Shown here piece by piece: positions 8,618 through 16,902 of a stretch of DNA of 64,000 bases. The stretch covers positions 124,001 through 188,000 of the forward strand of contig NZ_JBAPLU010000007.1 of NCBI RefSeq assembly GCF_037083825.1, written 5' to 3'. Below the pieces are notes generated by a model that saw nothing but the letters and a program-made list of their open reading frames with translations, did not search any database and was not told where the DNA came from. The DNA comes from Klenkia sesuvii (GTDB lineage: Bacteria; Actinomycetota; Actinomycetes; Mycobacteriales; Geodermatophilaceae). Position numbers and translations under genes: made by a program. Within the stretch, counting starts at the first letter, position 1. Each line of letters opens with the position of its first letter.

Positions 8618-8998
8618 CCACCGCTTGCCCTGGACGTTCGCTGGGCGGTCCCCTTGCCGGTACTCAGGTGGTCTTCAGCGCCCAGCGCTGCGTCCACAGC
8701 AGCGCGGGTGCGATCCTCGCTGTGGGCCAGGTCGCCGTAGGTCTGGAGTGTCTCGGCGGCCGAGGCGCTGCGACCGGCGCCGACGCCGCCCACGCTGAGC
8801 GGCGGGACCCGCAAGGAGCTGTCGTGTCAGCTGCGGCCCGGGCTCGAGGTATCGGTCAACGGCTGTCTCTGGCGGGATCGCACCACAAGTCCACCCCGAT
8901 TTCGTGACCCGGGCGACCGTGCACACCGGTTCTGTCGGTGGGAGGCTGTAGACCTCATTGCACGGCACTGCACGGCAACGAGCACCTTGGAGGAACCG
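8618..8998. other. Non-coding stretch with integrase scar
   Basis: No intact gene was found here. It holds the integrase remnant at 8650-8772 on the minus strand and an upstream region for the 59-aa gene. The latter includes a direct repeat of GCACGGCA just before the ribosome-binding site. Composition becomes less GC-rich toward 8999. Confidence 0.6.
8650..8772 (-). pseudogene. Tyrosine-integrase C-terminal remnant
   Basis: A 41-codon stretch on the minus strand reads RSASAAETLQTYGDL, then SEDRTRAAVDAALG, then AEDHLSTG. This matches the end of actinobacterial phage-type tyrosine integrases, which read GHASAAETLxTYGHL, SDDRTRAAVDAVL and ADSLRTG. The catalytic Tyr equivalent is in TYGDL. Nothing integrase-like precedes it: the upstream helix with the Arg-His catalytic residues is missing, and the frame has no start of its own. 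It is the decayed tail of an element integrated at or near the rnpB 3' end. The call rests on recognition of the motif and was not checked by search. Confidence 0.6.
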
Positions 8999-9178
8999 AT
9001 GTCCCCGGTCATCACGGTCAGCAGAGACGAGTTGGAGCGGCGCCGCCGCGAGCTGTTGGCTGGGCTGGGCTGCACTCTCGACGAGTTCGAGACGCTCGCT
9101 GCTACACGAACCCTCACTGGTCATGAGTTCGACGTTCGCGAAGAGCTGGACGAGATCGCCTTCCTGCTCGGTGAGTGA
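8999..9178 (+). CDS. Unrecognised small protein (59 aa), first of a coupled pair
   Basis: Short charged helical protein with no catalytic motif. It begins with MSPVITVSRDELERRRRELL, a run of Arg/Glu suggesting an amphipathic helix, and ends in EELDEIAFLLGE. I recall similar short hypotheticals of the form RxELxxRRxxLL...ExxxIxFLLGE in actinobacteria but know no function. Start is ATG 8999 with GGAGGA six bases upstream. The reading frame overlaps the next gene by 8 nt (GTGAGTGA), as in antitoxin-toxin or other paired systems. G+C is below the window's norm. Confidence 0.75.
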   Translation: MSPVITVSRDELERRRRELLAGLGCTLDEFETLAATRTLTGHEFDVREELDEIAFLLGE

Positions 9179-9884
9179 GCCGGCTTCCGAGCTCGAACAA
9201 GCATCTGCGCAGTTTGCAACGGAGGTTCAGTCGACGCTAGACGGCGTTCTCCCAGGTGGGCGGACGATGGTCTCGCGAAGCGTGGAGGGACAGCCAAGGT
9301 TCGTGGTGTCCGCCGAGGACAGGAAGGGGATCCCCCTTCTCGTCGGCGGGGTGGAGCTAGCGACCCTGCAGCTTTCGATCTATCTCTCGCTGGACCGCTC
9401 GGGGGTGCATCTCAAGACGGTCCGGTCGGACATCGTGATCAAGTCGGCGCTCGACAGGAATCCGCTCCTCCGCCTTGACTACCGGGCCGACATGAAGCGT
9501 GCACCGGCAGCGCATTGGCAGGTCACGGCGGAGCGGGGATCCTTCTCGCATCTGTTGACCAGGGCGAACGCAGTAGATGAGGACCGGGTAGGCAGTCCGC
9601 ACAACCTCTCGTCGCTGCACATCCCGGTCGGCGGTGAACGATTCCGCCCGTGTCTCGAGGACGTCTTGCAATTCCTGGTTCAGGAGTGCGGTGTCGACCG
9701 TCGGGACGGCTGGCTCGCAGTCGTTCAGGAGGGTCGCGAGCGATGGCGTGAGCGCCAGGTTGCTGCCGTGGTTCGCGACGCTCAGGCGCAGGCTGCCGGC
9801 ACGCTCAGATCGCTCGGATGGACTGTGACGGCCGGTCCCGATGTTGATGACGAGCGCTATGACAGGACCTTCACGTACTGGTGA
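9171..9884 (+). CDS. Unrecognised protein (237 aa), second of a coupled pair
   Basis: No family was recognised. The protein has a mixed alpha/beta N-terminal half and a distinctive block HNLSSLHIPVGG...RFRPCLEDVLQFLVQE near residues 140-175. A basic helix (REGRERWRERQ-like) follows, and then an ARDAQAQAAGTLRSLGW-like end. No signal peptide or membrane helix. GTG start inside the upstream gene's end implies translational coupling. One 60-base line (9181-9240) counts 35 G+C, against 47 at 10201-10260, and codons such as TTT, CTA and TCT occur, which suggests transfer. A defence or toxin-like role is only a guess from context. Confidence 0.75.
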   Translation: MSEPASELEQASAQFATEVQSTLDGVLPGGRTMVSRSVEGQPRFVVSAEDRKGIPLLVGGVELATLQLSIYLSLDRSGVHLKTVRSDIVIKSALDRNPLLRLDYRADMKRAPAAHWQVTAERGSFSHLLTRANAVDEDRVGSPHNLSSLHIPVGGERFRPCLEDVLQFLVQECGVDRRDGWLAVVQEGRERWRERQVAAVVRDAQAQAAGTLRSLGWTVTAGPDVDDERYDRTFTYW

Positions 9885-10023
9885 CGAGTCTCCCGTCGGC
9901 TACAGGGTGACCGGCGTGGGGTTGCTGCACGGGTATCTGACATCTGCTCTGTGGTGCCGGGCAGGGCCGTCTTGATGTTCAGTTCCGAGAGGGCCAGGAT
10001 CCGCCGCTCTCCCTTTCTGGTCT

Positions 10024-10039
10024 ACTGGTCATGACCGGT
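10024..10039. promoter_or_regulatory. dre-like operator for a DasR/NagR GntR regulator
   Basis: ACTGGTCATGACCGGT is a 16-bp palindrome with one mismatched pair and closely fits the DasR-responsive element ACTGGTCTAGACCAGT. It lies 17 bp before the nagA start, and the operon's third gene encodes a GntR/HutC regulator that could bind it. Binding would be relieved by an amino-sugar phosphate, as known for DasR and NagR. Confidence 0.75.
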
Positions 10040-10056
10040 CGGACCAGGGAGGGCTC

Positions 10057-11202
10057 GTGCAGACCGTGCTCCGCGGCAGGCTCGTCTCCGGCGGCACCGT
10101 GGTCGAGGACGCCGTCCTGACCCTGGACGGCGACCGCATCGCCACGGTGACCACCGCCGCCGACCACCCCGACCCGCCGAGTCCCACCGACCACGTGCTC
10201 CTGCCGGGCCTGGTCGACGTGCACTGCCACGGCGGCGCGGGCGGCTCGTTCCCCGACAGCGACCTCGACGGCGTCCGGCGCGCGGCGGCGTTCCACCGCT
10301 CCCGCGGCACCACGACGCTGGTGGGCTCGCTCGTGTCCGCCCACCCACGCACGCTCCGGCAACGGCTGGCGATGCTGGCCCCGCTGGTCGGGGACGAGCT
10401 GGCCGGCGTCCACCTCGAAGGCCCCTACTTGTCGGCAGCCCGCTGCGGCGCGCAGGACCCGGCGGCCCTCCGCCCCGGCGACCCCGCCGAGCTGGCGCAG
10501 CTGCTGGCCACCGGCGCCGTCGTCTCGGTGACCCTCGCTCCGGAGACCGCGCACGCCGCCGAGCTGGTCGCCCTCTGCCGCGCGCACGGCGTGCTGCCCA
10601 GCGTCGGCCACACCGACGCCGACGCCGCCACCGCCCGCGCCCTGCTCGACGGCGCCGGCCCGATCAGCGCCACGCACCTGTTCAACGGCATGCCCCCGCT
10701 GCTGTCGCGCGCCCCCGGCCCGGTCGCCGCGTGCCTCGCCGCCGCGGCCCGCGGCGAGCTGGTCGTCGAGCTGGTCGCCGACGGCGTGCACCTCGACCCC
10801 GCGACGGTGGCGATGGTGTTCGACCTGGTGGATCCCGAGCAGGTCGCCCTCGTCTCCGACGCCATGGCCGCCGCCGGGCAGCCCGACGGCGCCTACCGGC
10901 TGGGCTCGCTCGACGTCACCGTGCGCGACGGCGTCGCCCGGCTCACCCACGACCCCGGCGCCATCGCCGGGGGCACCGCCACGCTGTCCGACGTCCTGCG
11001 CCGCACCGTGCGGGACGCCGGCGTCGACCTGGCCGCCGCGGTCACCGCGGCCACCGCCACCCCCGCCCGGCTGCTCGGCGTCGACGCCGAGGTCGGCCAG
11101 CTGACCCCGGGCCGGCGCGCCGACGTGCTGGTCACCGACCCCGACCTGGTGCCCCGAGCCGTCTACGCGGCCGGCGTCCGGGTGCACCGAGAGGAGAACT
11201 GA
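10057..11202 (+). CDS. nagA: N-acetylglucosamine-6-phosphate deacetylase
   Basis: Converts GlcNAc-6-P to GlcN-6-P and acetate. The 381-aa amidohydrolase shows the metal motif VDVHCHGGAGG near residue 50. HLEGPYLS, GHTDADA, THLFNGMPPL and the catalytic Asp in VSDAMAAAG follow in the expected order. GTG start at 10057 is preceded by GGAGGG. First gene of nagA-nagB-gntR behind a dre-like operator, so likely repressed without amino sugar. Two bases separate it from nagB. Confidence 0.96.
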   Translation: MQTVLRGRLVSGGTVVEDAVLTLDGDRIATVTTAADHPDPPSPTDHVLLPGLVDVHCHGGAGGSFPDSDLDGVRRAAAFHRSRGTTTLVGSLVSAHPRTLRQRLAMLAPLVGDELAGVHLEGPYLSAARCGAQDPAALRPGDPAELAQLLATGAVVSVTLAPETAHAAELVALCRAHGVLPSVGHTDADAATARALLDGAGPISATHLFNGMPPLLSRAPGPVAACLAAAARGELVVELVADGVHLDPATVAMVFDLVDPEQVALVSDAMAAAGQPDGAYRLGSLDVTVRDGVARLTHDPGAIAGGTATLSDVLRRTVRDAGVDLAAAVTAATATPARLLGVDAEVGQLTPGRRADVLVTDPDLVPRAVYAAGVRVHREEN

Positions 11203-11204
11203 CC

Positions 11205-11990
11205 GTGGAGGTCGTCGTCCTGCCCACCCCCGAGGACTGCGGACACGTGGTCGCCGACGTCGTCACCGCCGCCGTCGAGGCCGCGCCCGGGGGCGTGACC
11301 ATCGGCCTGGCCACCGGGTCCTCGCCGCTGCTGGCCTACCGCACGCTCATCGCCCGGCACGAGGCCGGCCTGCGGTTCGACCACGTCACCGCTGTGCTGC
11401 TCGACGAGTACGTCGGTCTGCCGGCCGGGCACCCCGAGAGCTACCGGGAGGTCATCCGGCGCGAGCTCACCGACGCCGTCGGCATCGACCCCGCCCGCGT
11501 GCACGGCCCCGACGGCTCGGCGCCCGACCCGCTGCAGGCCGCCCGCGACTACGAGGCCCTGGTCACCAGCGTGCGGCCGGTCGCCGTCCAGGTGCTGGGC
11601 ATCGGGGCCAACGGCCACGTCGGGTTCAACGAGCCCGGCTCGTCGCTGGCCAGCCGCACCCGGGTCAAGACGCTCACCGAGCAGACCCGGGCCGACAACG
11701 CCCGCTTCTTCGACGGCGACGTCGCCGCCGTCCCGCGGCACGTGCTCACCCAGGGCCTGGGCACCATCAGCGAGGCCGAGCACCTGGTGCTGGTCGCCAC
11801 CGGCGCGGCCAAGGCCGCCGCGGTCGCCGGCGCCGCCGAGGGCCCGGTGACCACCTCGTGCCCGGGGTCGGTGCTGCAGCTGCACCCGCACGTCACCCTC
11901 GTCGTCGACGAGGCCGCCGCCTCGGGCCTGCAACGCGCCGCTTACGCCCGCTACGTGCTGACCCACAAGCTGGCCGAGCAGGGCTGGTGA
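11205..11990 (+). CDS. nagB: Glucosamine-6-phosphate deaminase
   Basis: Deaminates and isomerises GlcN-6-P to fructose-6-P and ammonia, feeding glycolysis. The 261-aa product has the phosphate-binding GLATGSSPLLAY, the general base in LLDEYVGL (Asp near residue 67) and the active-site block GIGANGHVGFNEPGSS. Length matches the NagB family. GTG start at 11205 has GAGGAG upstream overlapping the nagA end. It overlaps the regulator gene by GTGA. Confidence 0.96.
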   Translation: MEVVVLPTPEDCGHVVADVVTAAVEAAPGGVTIGLATGSSPLLAYRTLIARHEAGLRFDHVTAVLLDEYVGLPAGHPESYREVIRRELTDAVGIDPARVHGPDGSAPDPLQAARDYEALVTSVRPVAVQVLGIGANGHVGFNEPGSSLASRTRVKTLTEQTRADNARFFDGDVAAVPRHVLTQGLGTISEAEHLVLVATGAAKAAAVAGAAEGPVTTSCPGSVLQLHPHVTLVVDEAAASGLQRAAYARYVLTHKLAEQGW

Positions 11991-12712
11991 GCGAGCCGGT
12001 CGTGCGCGGCCGGGGCACCCTGCACGCCCAGCTGCGCGCCCGGCTGGCCGAGCAGGCCGCCCGGCTGCCGGCCGGGGCGGCGCTGCCGGGGGAGCGGCAG
12101 CTGTGCGAGCTGCACGGGGTCAGCCGGGTGACCGTCCGCGAGGCGGTCGGCCAGCTCGTCGCCGACGGCGTGCTGGTGCGTGTGCCCGGGGCCGGCACCT
12201 TCGTCGCCGAGCGGCCGGCCCGCTCGCGGCTGCACCTGGCCTCCTTCGCCGAGGACATGCGCCGGCTGGGGCTGCGGCCTTCGACCGTCGTGCTGGAGGT
12301 CGCGCTGGCCGAGCCGCCGGCCACCACCCGCGAGGCCCTGGTGCTGGCACCGTGCGCGCAGGCCTGGCACGTGCGCCGGCTGCGGCTGGCCGACGGCGAA
12401 CCCATGTCGGTCGACGACGGCTGGTACGCCGCCGACGTCGCCCCCGACCTCGGCGACCACGACCTCACCGGCTCGGTCTACACCCTGCTCGGCGACGTCT
12501 ACGGCGCGGTGGTCGACCGGGCCGAGCAGTCGGTGCGGGCCACCGAGGCCGATCCGGGCACCGCGCAGCTGCTGGGCCTGGCACCCGGGCGGGCCGTGCT
12601 GGCCTTCGACCGGGTGGCCCGCAGCGGCGGCCGCCCGGTCGAGCACACCCGGTCGGTGTACCGGGGCGACCGCTACGAGGTGGCGATGAGCCTGGAGCTC
12701 GGCCGCGGCTGA
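11987..12712 (+). CDS. GntR/HutC-family transcriptional regulator (DasR/NagR-like)
   Basis: Repressor-type regulator of 241 aa. The N-terminal winged helix (about residues 10-75) has the GntR signature LPGERQLCELHGVSRVTVRE. A UTRA ligand domain (about 95-235) ends in EHTRSVYRGDRYE. UTRA domains of this type bind GlcN-6-P or GlcNAc-6-P. It is co-translated with nagB (4-nt GTGA overlap) and a dre-like site precedes the operon, so autoregulation is expected. Its stop is one base from the facing ROK gene's stop. Confidence 0.9.
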   Translation: MSEPVVRGRGTLHAQLRARLAEQAARLPAGAALPGERQLCELHGVSRVTVREAVGQLVADGVLVRVPGAGTFVAERPARSRLHLASFAEDMRRLGLRPSTVVLEVALAEPPATTREALVLAPCAQAWHVRRLRLADGEPMSVDDGWYAADVAPDLGDHDLTGSVYTLLGDVYGAVVDRAEQSVRATEADPGTAQLLGLAPGRAVLAFDRVARSGGRPVEHTRSVYRGDRYEVAMSLELGRG

Positions 12713-12713
12713 G

Positions 12714-13661
12714 TCAGCGGGCCGGCACCGCCGTCCACCCGGCCAGCTCGGCGCCGCGGCCGGCCGACGTCATCGCCATCGCCGCAGCACCCAGGCACCC
12801 GGCCAGCGAGCCCAGCCGGGTCAGCGCCACCGGCGGTGGCTCCCGCCAGGTCAGCCCCGCGGCCAGGCCGGCCTGCACCGGCTCCAGCAGGTCCGCGGCC
12901 GCGGCGGCCAGCCCACCCCCCAGGACGACGACGGCCGGGTCCAGCAGCAGCGTCGCGGTCACCAGGGCGTCGGCCAGCGCGGCGGTCGCGTCGGCCCACA
13001 CCTCGCGGGCCACCGGGTCGGTGTCCAGCCCGCCCACCACACCGGCGGCCGACCGGGCCCGGCCCGTGCGGGCCTCGTAGCGCCGAGCCACGCCCGCGCC
13101 GGAGGCGTAGACCTCCAGGCAGCCGCGCTGCCCGCACGGGCACATCTCGCCACCGGGGCGCACCGGGGCGTGGCCGATCTCCCCGGCCGCGCCGGTGCCC
13201 CCGGTCAGCGCCCGCCCGCCGCCGACCAGCGCCGCGGCGATGCCGGTGCCGATGGTCACCAGCAGGACGTCGTCGACCCCGCGCGCCGCGCCGAGCAGCT
13301 GCTCGGCCAGCCCCGCGGCCCGGACGTCGTGGCCGGTGGTCACCGGGACGGCCGAGCGCGCCTGCAGCGCCGCGCGCAGCGGCAGGTCCCGCCACCCCAG
13401 GTTCGAGGCGTAGCGCACCGTGCCGGTGGCCTCCTCGATGAGGCCGGGCGTGACCACACCGGCGCCGACGACGGCCAGCCCGTGCCCGGCGGCGACCGCG
13501 GCCAGCCGGTCGAGCTCGGCCGCCAACCCCGGCACCGGGTCGGCCGCGTGCGCGGTGGCCCGGTTCTCCTCGTGCACCACGGTGCCGTCGGCGGCGAGGA
13601 CGAGGGCCTTGGTCGTGGTGCCGCCGACGTCCAGGCCCACGACCGCAGGGCTCGCGCTCAC
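12714..13661 (-). CDS. ROK-family sugar kinase (probable N-acetylglucosamine/hexosamine kinase)
   Basis: ATP-dependent sugar kinase of 315 aa. The phosphate-1 motif is GLDVGGTTTKALV at the N-terminus and the ROK zinc motif is GHAPVRPGG...CPCGQRGCLE near residues 165-188. There is no N-terminal HTH, so it is an enzyme rather than a regulator. The position beside nagAB makes GlcNAc the leading substrate; glucose or ManNAc are alternatives. GTG start overlaps the cutC stop (GTGA). The facing gntR ends one base away with no room for a terminator. Confidence 0.88.
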   Translation of the reverse strand: MSASPAVVGLDVGGTTTKALVLAADGTVVHEENRATAHAADPVPGLAAELDRLAAVAAGHGLAVVGAGVVTPGLIEEATGTVRYASNLGWRDLPLRAALQARSAVPVTTGHDVRAAGLAEQLLGAARGVDDVLLVTIGTGIAAALVGGGRALTGGTGAAGEIGHAPVRPGGEMCPCGQRGCLEVYASGAGVARRYEARTGRARSAAGVVGGLDTDPVAREVWADATAALADALVTATLLLDPAVVVLGGGLAAAAADLLEPVQAGLAAGLTWREPPPVALTRLGSLAGCLGAAAMAMTSAGRGAELAGWTAVPAR

Positions 13662-14401
13662 CCGGCCCGCCGCTCGCGCAGCGCCGCCACCACGGCCGAC
13701 ACCTGGGCGGGGTCGGTGATCGTGCGGGTGCCGTCGTCGTAGACCACCTCGGTGGCGCTGCGGTGGCCCGGCGAGCGCACAGTGCGCGCGGCCCGCAGGT
13801 GCACCGCGGGGACGCCGGTCGCGTCGACCAGGTCGGCCACGTGGTCGGCGCGCACCCCGCCGCCGGCCATCACCTCGATGCGCCCGGCGGCCTGCTCGAC
13901 CAGCGCGCGCAGGCGCTCGGCCCCGGCCAGCGCCGTGGCGGCCCCGCCGGAGGTGAGCACGCGCGCGACCCCGGCCTCGACCAGCTCCTCGAGCGCGGCC
14001 GGCTGGTCGGCGAGGGTGTCGAAGGCGCGGTGGAAGGTCACCGGGGCGTCACCGGCGGCGGCCACCACGGCGTCCAGGGCCTTCCGGTCGACGCGGCCGC
14101 CCGGGTTCAGCGGACCCACGGTCACGCCGAGCACCGGCAGGATGCTGCGGGCGGCCGACACGTCGGCGCACACCACGGCGAGCTCGATCGGGGAGTGCAC
14201 GAAGTCCCCGCCGCGCGGGCGCACCAGCACGGTCACCGCCAGCGCGGGGGCGCGGGCGCCGAGGGCGGCGAGCGTGCCGGCGCTGGGGGTCACCCCGCCC
14301 TCGGAGAGCGCGGCGCACAGCTCGACCCGGTCGGCGCCGGCGGACCCGGCGGCCAGCGCGCCCTCGACGTCCTCGACGCAGATCTCGACCGTGGTGGTCA
14401 T
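13658..14401 (-). CDS. cutC: CutC family protein (putative copper homeostasis, TIM barrel)
   Basis: Product of 247 aa with family hallmarks VEICVEDVEGALAA, GADRVELCAALSEGG, VTVLVRPRGGDF and the C-terminal HLRAARTVRSP. CutC was named for copper tolerance in E. coli, but its biochemical role is uncertain. It often sits with sugar or amidase genes, as here between a ROK kinase and an asparaginase. A role in glycoconjugate breakdown is therefore as credible as copper handling. Overlaps both neighbours by 4 nt. Confidence 0.88.
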   Translation of the reverse strand: MTTTVEICVEDVEGALAAGSAGADRVELCAALSEGGVTPSAGTLAALGARAPALAVTVLVRPRGGDFVHSPIELAVVCADVSAARSILPVLGVTVGPLNPGGRVDRKALDAVVAAAGDAPVTFHRAFDTLADQPAALEELVEAGVARVLTSGGAATALAGAERLRALVEQAAGRIEVMAGGGVRADHVADLVDATGVPAVHLRAARTVRSPGHRSATEVVYDDGTRTITDPAQVSAVVAALRERRAG

Positions 14402-15363
14402 GCGGCGGCCAGGGCGGCGCCGGGGCGCACCTCGCCGACCGGCACGCCGCCGCCGAGCACCGGGACGGTCTCGAGGTCGGCGACCGGCGAGGTGTCCAGG
14501 CCCAGGCCGCGCAGCACGGCCAGCGCGACGACGGTGGTCGCCCGCGGGCTGCCGTCGACCACCTTCATGGCCACGGCGCGGCCGTCGGCGGTGGCCACCC
14601 CGATGACGCCCTCGGCGCCGCCCTTGGCCACGACGCCGGGCAGGTCGGCCATCAGCCGGGTGTTGACGTGGCCGTGCCCGCCGACGAACTCCGGGTGGCT
14701 GCGCATGGCGGCGGCGACCTGCGCGGCCGGTCCCTCGGTGGCGGTCGCCAACCCCCGGAAGGCGGTGGCCAGGCCGCGCACCGTCGTCCCGAACAGGGCG
14801 GCACCGCAGCCGTCGACGGCGGTGTGACCGACGGGGGCGCCGGTCTCGCGGGCGACGACGTCGTGCACGCGGCGCTGGAGCGGGTGGTCGGGGTGCAGGT
14901 GGCTCCCGGCCGGCCAGCCGTTGACCGCGCAGGCCAGCAGCATGGCGGCGTGCTTGCCCGAGCAGTTCATGCGCACCCGCGAGGCGCCCTCGTCGGCGCG
15001 CAGCAGGCGCAGCCGGGTGGCCTCGTCCTCGGGTAAATCGGGCGGGCAGCGCAGCGCCGACTCGTCGAGCCCGGCCTGCGCGAGCACGGCCCGGACGACG
15101 TCGACGTGCCGGTCCTCGCCGGTGTGCGACCCGGCGGCGATCGCCAGCGCCGGGCCGGCGAGCGGGGCCCCGGCCTCGAGGCAGGCCAGCGCCTGCAGCG
15201 GCTTGGTGGTCGAGCGGGGGAGGACGACGGCGTCGGGGTCACCGAGCGCCAGGGCGACCGAGCCGTCGGCGCGCAGCGCGACCAGGCTGCCCAGGTGCCG
15301 GCTCTCGACCAGCCCGGAGCGGACGACGACGGCCAGCTCGGCCAGGGCGGGTGATTCAGGCAC
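14398..15363 (-). CDS. Asparaginase (AnsA/rhizobial type II family)
   Basis: Thermolabile L-asparaginase II family (Rhizobium etli AnsA type) of 321 aa, releasing ammonia from Asn. Conserved segments include LPRSTTKPLQALACLE (nucleophile Ser/Thr and Lys), AAGSHTGE, RMNCSGKHAAML and DGCGAALF. No signal peptide, so it acts in the cytoplasm. GTG 15363 overlaps the upstream permease by 8 nt. Being in the transporter operon suggests that imported amino acids are its substrate supply. Confidence 0.88.
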   Translation of the reverse strand: MPESPALAELAVVVRSGLVESRHLGSLVALRADGSVALALGDPDAVVLPRSTTKPLQALACLEAGAPLAGPALAIAAGSHTGEDRHVDVVRAVLAQAGLDESALRCPPDLPEDEATRLRLLRADEGASRVRMNCSGKHAAMLLACAVNGWPAGSHLHPDHPLQRRVHDVVARETGAPVGHTAVDGCGAALFGTTVRGLATAFRGLATATEGPAAQVAAAMRSHPEFVGGHGHVNTRLMADLPGVVAKGGAEGVIGVATADGRAVAMKVVDGSPRATTVVALAVLRGLGLDTSPVADLETVPVLGGGVPVGEVRPGAALAAA

Positions 15364-16228
15364 GGGGGGTCTCCACGGCGGGTGCGCCCGGCTGGGCCGG
15401 GGTGGTGGTGTCCACGGACGCGGCGGTGCGCGTCGTCCGGCGCCTGAGCCGGGACGCGAGCGCGGACAGCGACCCGTTGACCACCAGGTAGACGAGGGTG
15501 ACGACCAGGAAGGTCTGGATGAGCAGCCGGTTGTAGGCGCTGAGCACCTGCGCGCGGTAGAGCAGCTCGGTGAAGGCGACGACGTAGCCCAGCGAGGTGT
15601 CCTTGAGCAGGCTCACCAGCTGCACCACCAGCGACGGGGTGACCGCGCGCAGGGCCTGGGGCAGCACGACCGCCCGCATCACCTGCAGGCGGCGCATGCC
15701 GAGGGAGTAGCCGGCCTCGGTCTGGCCGCGGGGCAGGCTCAGCACGCCGGCCCGCACGATCTCGGCGATCGCCGCGGAGTTGGCCACGGTGAGCGGGATG
15801 GCCAGCTTCCACAGCACCGGCAGGTTGATGCCGTAGGCGGGCAGCCCGAAGAGCATGAGGTAGATCAGCAGCAGCACCGGCAGGGTGCGGAACACCTCGA
15901 TGAACCCGGTGCACAGCCAGCGCAACGGGGTGATCGGGCTCAACCGGCCCAGCGCCAGCAGGACGCCGAGCGCGCCCCCCAGGACGGCGACGACGGCGGC
16001 GGCCAGCAGCGTCCCGCGCAGGCCGACGAGCAGGTACTCCCAGATCGGCCAGGACAGGAACGGCGACCAGCGGTCGGCGTCCAGCTGCCCGCGGGAGGCG
16101 AACTGGCGCAGCATGAGCGCCAGTGCCCCGGCCAGCACGAGCACGCTGACCACCGAGGCGATGCGGATGCGCCGGCGGGTGCGCGGGCCGGGCTCGTCGT
16201 ACAGGTAGGCGGTCTCGGGCGGCTTCAT
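15356..16228 (-). CDS. Glutamate/polar amino-acid ABC permease (GluD-like)
   Basis: Second permease of the importer, 290 aa. A cytoplasmic N-terminal extension with RRRIRIAS precedes the core. The EAA loop is around EAGYSLGMRRLQVMRAVVLPQ, and ALRAVTPSLVVQLVSLLKDTS follows. The Pro/Ala/Thr-rich C-terminal tail is typical of actinobacterial GluD. ATG start overlaps the previous permease stop (ATGA). With 16225-18686 it forms a complete ABC importer. Confidence 0.92.
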   Translation of the reverse strand: MKPPETAYLYDEPGPRTRRRIRIASVVSVLVLAGALALMLRQFASRGQLDADRWSPFLSWPIWEYLLVGLRGTLLAAAVVAVLGGALGVLLALGRLSPITPLRWLCTGFIEVFRTLPVLLLIYLMLFGLPAYGINLPVLWKLAIPLTVANSAAIAEIVRAGVLSLPRGQTEAGYSLGMRRLQVMRAVVLPQALRAVTPSLVVQLVSLLKDTSLGYVVAFTELLYRAQVLSAYNRLLIQTFLVVTLVYLVVNGSLSALASRLRRRTTRTAASVDTTTPAQPGAPAVETPRA

Positions 16229-16869
16229 CGGCGGATCGCCACCTTCTTCTCGATGCGCCCGGCGCCGAGCCCGATGACCAGCGCGAGCGCCATGTAGACC
16301 AGGCCCGCCGCCCCGAAGATCGGGATGGGTTCGGCCTGGACCAGGTTGACCTTGTTCACGGCCGAGGTGAGCTCGACGACGCCGACCGTCGCGGTCAGCG
16401 CGGTGTTCATCAGCAGCGCGATGAGCACGTTGCCCAGCGGCTGCACGACCGCCCGGGCGGCCTGCGGGACGACGACCAGCCGCAGGGTCTGGGGGAGGGT
16501 GAAGCCCAGCGCGCGGGCGGCCTCGACCTGGCCCTTGGCCACGGTGTTGATCCCGCTGCGCAGGGCCTCGGCCACGTAGGCGGCCTCGTAGACGGTGAGC
16601 ACGACGATCGCGGTGGTCACGAGCGGGGCGATGAGCCCGGCGTCGGGCAGGGCGAAGACGGCGAGCAGCAGCAGCGCCAGCAGGGGGACGTTGACCAGCA
16701 CCTGCACGTACCCGAAGGCCGCCGCCCGGAGGACCGGGACCGGGCTGACCCGCGCCACCACCACGAGGGTGCCGAGCACGAGGGCGCCCACCGCGGAGGT
16801 GACGAGGACGAGCAGGGTGGTGCCCAGGCCCGCCAGGAGGGCGGGCCAGTTCTCGACGAGGGCGCTCAA
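16225..16869 (-). CDS. Glutamate/polar amino-acid ABC permease (GluC-like)
   Basis: First permease, 214 aa, with five or so helices and EAA loop VEAARALGFTLPQTLRLVVV. The start is TTG 16869, supported by a strong AGGAGG seven bases upstream; no ATG or GTG is better placed. Lies just after the binding-protein gene. The arrangement binding protein, GluC, GluD is the usual glutamate-uptake order, except that the ATPase comes first here as in gluABCD. Confidence 0.92.
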   Translation of the reverse strand: MSALVENWPALLAGLGTTLLVLVTSAVGALVLGTLVVVARVSPVPVLRAAAFGYVQVLVNVPLLALLLLAVFALPDAGLIAPLVTTAIVVLTVYEAAYVAEALRSGINTVAKGQVEAARALGFTLPQTLRLVVVPQAARAVVQPLGNVLIALLMNTALTATVGVVELTSAVNKVNLVQAEPIPIFGAAGLVYMALALVIGLGAGRIEKKVAIRR

Positions 16870-16902
16870 CGGGGCCTCCTGCCGGCGCTGCTGCGGATCA
16901 GG

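Noticed and set aside
9885..10023. Right attachment site duplicating the rnpB 3' end
   Set aside because: No convincing direct repeat of 8600-8617 was found by eye downstream of the gene pair.
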